Origin: Siniperca chuatsi
Lineage: Eukaryota > Chordata > Actinopteri > Centrarchiformes > Sinipercidae
DNA length: 64,000 nt
Direction of reading: 5' to 3'
NCBI RefSeq assembly: GCF_020085105.1
Contig: NC_058058.1
Coordinates: forward strand, 2,241,587-2,305,586
The notes beneath the pieces were generated by a model. It was given only the letters and a program-made list of their open reading frames with translations. It was not told where the DNA came from and made no database searches. Shown here in pieces: positions 60,858 through 64,000 of the stretch (the stretch's first letter is position 1; the number at the start of each line of letters is the position of its first letter). The position numbers and the translations under genes are program-made.

Positions 60858-63840
60858 CTATCTGGCGGCAGGTCTGGTGATGACAGAGGAGTAGATGACA
60901 TCATGGTGGCTCTGATCCGGTGGAGTCTTGCTGGGTCTCTCCCTCCAGTTCTGTCGGCCCAGAGAGGCATAATGGATGGTCTCCTCCGGCAGAGACGCGC
61001 TCACATAAACCTCACACTCTGCAGAGAGACGGGTGAGTGTATTTAATGTGACAACACACCTGAGGATTAATGAAACGTGCCATGTCTCATGGTGTTACCC
61101 GTTTGTTTGGACGTCTTCCATGGCTGCAGCTCAGTGTCTTCGTGCCTCTGTGCTGCTGCTGCAGACAAAACAGAAGAAGCAGATCAACTTACAGAAGGCA
61201 GTAGTTTGCTTGTATCACTGATAACTCACTCGAATTCTTTTCTGAAAAGAAAAATCTTTAAAATTTTGGAAAGATAAGAAGGAAACATATTGAGCTTAAC
61301 TGATGTGAAGGTTATAATGTACCCAACAAAAGGGTTTTTAATGATGGGTCGAGGAAGTTTCTTAAACTTAAAAAAGGAAGATATGATATTTTCACCCAAA
61401 ACAGATGTCATGTTTTTACACATATGGAGGGACATACCGGACTTGACAAGAAATAGATACATGAATGAATTTGGCAGTAAATAATATTGTAAAATTAAAC
61501 AAAATGAACAATGAAATTGAGAAACAGAAGTTGTAGAATGTGGAAAATAACAGAGAAAAATCTGTCTAATGCACAAACAAAAAGTCTCCTAATGTCTTTA
61601 AACTTTGCAATTTTTAAAACGTTTTTCAATCCAGAGGTTGTTAAACCACAGCCGAGGTTCAGACTACATGATATAAGCCTGATAACAGGCACTTTGTGCG
61701 TCGGGAACGAAAATGGGTGTCGGGTGTGACAAGTCAGATACTTTATCCCGTGTAGTGCATGCTGGGAGTGATGCTGATGGTGCTGCGAGGTGGTGTGAAG
61801 TGTGAAACAGAGGAAAGGTCAACACAGGACAGCCAGTATTGAACTTCGGACACCATTGTTTTTTTACATTTTTGTTCTCAGAAGTCGGTCAACTCCTTCC
61901 CGATGACATCACACAGGTCGTGAAAAGCTATGATTGGTCAGGGACCAGCGTGAAGTCTCGTGTCTCTCAGCCGAGTCACGGCAAGAATTTATGACTATGA
62001 CTATAATAATCTGACACGGTGAGCATTTTAACAGACAAAAATATTGTGAAACCATTTGTATAAACATTTTTTTTTAAAGGAACAGTTTTAGGAAATTTGC
62101 TTATTTGCTTTCTTGTTGAGAGTTAGATGAGGATCGATATTGCATGTCTCATGTCTGTACTGTGAATATGTAGTGTGAACCCGGCATTGTGTAACCCATA
62201 TTTTGTAACAATTTTTTTAACAATTTTTTTTTTCATTTGTACCAAATGTAGGAATAATGACACTTGTGGCTTTCCATAGATTAGTCCACCTACCTGCACG
62301 TCCGTATTTCTTCTTCCTCCTGCACTTCACGCTGGTCAGTAAAACACAGACGGCAGCCATGAGGAGGATCATTAACCCCAACCCGACGACAACAGCCACC
62401 AGCAGGGCTGAGAGAGACCACAGACAGAACATCTGGTCAAACTGTAAACACTAAACTTCATGTATGAGTCAGTAAGTGAAGCGTATGTAGCTGACCAACC
62501 GTTCTCAGGTCTCTTCTTCTTCTTCTTTATTTCAACCCCATCTGATACACAACAGGAACGAGATGAAAGACACAAATCCAAACTGAGGTCATAAACTATT
62601 AATACAGTTTATTTCCAAACTGTTTTCACTGAGTTTTCAAGTACAACAATGGAAGTTATAGACATACAAATGACATGTGGAACATGTGATAAGGGTTTGT
62701 TCCAATAACAGAAACAACTGCACATTTGTCCACCATGAACTGGATTATAAAAATAAAATAAAAATGCACAAAATTGGATACAACATACATAGAACTGCTA
62801 CCTTTAGACAAGTAAAATAATTATGATTAAAGCTTAAAGTTTAGTGACTAAAACCAGTTTTAGCAAAATGCCATGTATGGGTCATGGATAAATAAATTAA
62901 AACTTAGAAGAGGAACTCTGGTTCTTTATGCCTCACTTATATCTGTCATGGTGGGTGAACTGATTTCTTCCCTCACTTCAGTTATGTGTCCTCGGGCTGG
63001 TGTTAATGTGGTGTAAACAAATCCTACCTGTGTTCATCACAGCAGGTGTTGCAGTTGTACTGGTGGTTTGCTGGATGCTGGTCGGCTCTGGCTGCACTGA
63101 TTAATCCAAAAAAATAAAAAAAATCTTTTTAATAACTTAGAACAAGTTGTTGTTCTTCTCACGGCTCATGCAAAACATAAGTATCTGCTCAATCTGTTCC
63201 TTTGAATGTGAACAGAGTACAGTTTTTAATATAATATAAACAATGTTCAGCTGAACAGAAACAGTCTAAGTCTAATTAAGGATAATTAATGGAAACAATT
63301 ACAGTAAATGCACAATAAAATGAACAGTGCAGAACAATAACACAGGATGGAACGAAGAAAAAGTCTAAAGTCCAAACCTGAAAATAAATAAATGATTAAT
63401 GAAGTTAAAGTTTACATTCGATCCTGTTTGTTTTGGAAACATAGGACAATGAGCTTTTGCTAGTGTTTTTTTGAATAGATTAAAATGACTTTGTAAATCA
63501 ACTTCTACAGGAAAATTTACATGAAATCAAGTAATTAAAATCCAGGTGAACAAACATTAAAATAACTCGCCTGTCAGGACAGTGACTCTGGCCAGCAGCT
63601 TTCCGTTGCACAGATACTCTCCAGCGTCTTCTGGCTGCAGGTCCTGGATCTGCAGGGCATCGTTCTCATAGCTGAGCCGGCTCCCCTCCTTCTCTGGTGT
63701 CACCGTGCCGTTTCTGAACCGGGTGAAGATGGCCTCCCGCCTCCCTCCTTCCCTCCGGTGAATCCACCTCTGTTTGGGTTTGGAGGAGCCGCTGCAGGGG
63801 AGCAGCAGCGTCCGGCCTGCAGACACCATGAAGTCATGGC
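60858..63840 (-). CDS. Gene C: single-V-domain ITIM receptor, 5' exon outside window
   Basis: Minus-strand exons: 63840-63571 (V domain), 63096-63028 (stalk), 62541-62500, 62407-62294 (membrane), 61018-60858 (tail); every internal junction is phase 1. The signal-peptide exon lies beyond base 64000, or possibly in its last bases. The V domain has RTLLLPCSGS, QRWIHRR and LQIQDLQPEDAGEYLCNG, with an NGT glycosylation site. A Thr/Ser/Pro-rich stalk (PTSIQQTTSTTATPAV) and a Lys-rich linker precede the helix ALLVAVVVGLGLMILLMAAV. The tail carries TIHYASL and DVIYSSV, two ITIM-type motifs spaced like those of gene A. The V exon uses a non-canonical GC donor (ACAG/GCGAGT); the downstream GT alternative would give an unlikely Cys-rich stalk. 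Likely a paralogue of gene A: an inhibitory leukocyte-type receptor of unknown ligand. Confidence 0.85.
62045..62165. repeat. Dispersed fish repeat, copy 2 (partial)
   Basis: Shares the left flank and first part of 60395-60640 in the same orientation. Lies in the last intron of gene C. Confidence 0.75.
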
Positions 63841-64000
63841 CTGAGGGGGCAGAAACAAAGAGGAATTATGAGTATTTGTCATTGTGTTTGTCAACTAGTT
63901 TTATATTACACAATGGAAGGGATTTTCCGTCCGGTATTTTTATTTTTACGTAAAAACACAACCACAGCTAACCTGGTTGGCAGGTGCTTCTTTTACCTGC

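Overview
The window is teleost fish genomic DNA. Evidence: intron-rich vertebrate genes, fish-type SINE, LINE, Tc1 and hAT-like repeats, and many (GT)n microsatellites. Three genes are recognised with certainty: ring1 (+), rps18 (-) and vps52 (+). In mammals these lie in the extended class II part of the MHC, so this is probably an MHC-linked fish region. All exon models are hand-built from splice sites and reading frame. For ring1, rps18 and vps52 the exon lengths add up to exact codon multiples (398, 152 and 724 aa), close to the known family sizes.

Layout. 2-3172 is the 3' end of a very large alanine-rich open frame, open from the window edge to the stop (at least 1056 codons). It is built of about 250-residue repeats and ends in a hydrophobic tail. 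ring1 follows (7368-12955, with non-coding exon(s) near 5.7-6.1 kb). ring1 is convergent with rps18 (20561 down to 15836), and rps18 is divergent from vps52 (20882-37076) over a compact shared promoter. vps52 introns hold a fold-back element, a dead Tc1 transposon and two probable minor-class (U12) introns.

From 40.6 kb to the right edge the window changes character, to a cluster of immune-type genes. Gene B (-, 45793 down to 40626) encodes two Ig-like domains with unusual cysteines and a tentative membrane exon. Gene A (+, 48706-59336) is a complete 236-aa single-V-domain membrane receptor with two ITIM-like tyrosine motifs. Gene C (-, from beyond the right edge down to 60858) is a second receptor of the same plan, tail-to-tail with A. 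A two-exon gene (-, 56442 down to 54514) with an ADP-ribosyltransferase/PARP-like fold sits inside intron 3 of gene A on the opposite strand. An inverted 530-550 bp duplication brackets it.

Interferon-response-like elements (GAAANNGAAA) lie upstream of genes A and B (sharing a 15-bp core) and of the nested ART-like gene. The simplest reading is an interferon-inducible, MHC-linked module of inhibitory receptors plus an ART-like effector. The motifs, frames and positions are seen directly; the co-regulation is inferred.

The rest is intron and intergenic DNA rich in repeats. No tRNA, rRNA or CRISPR array was found.
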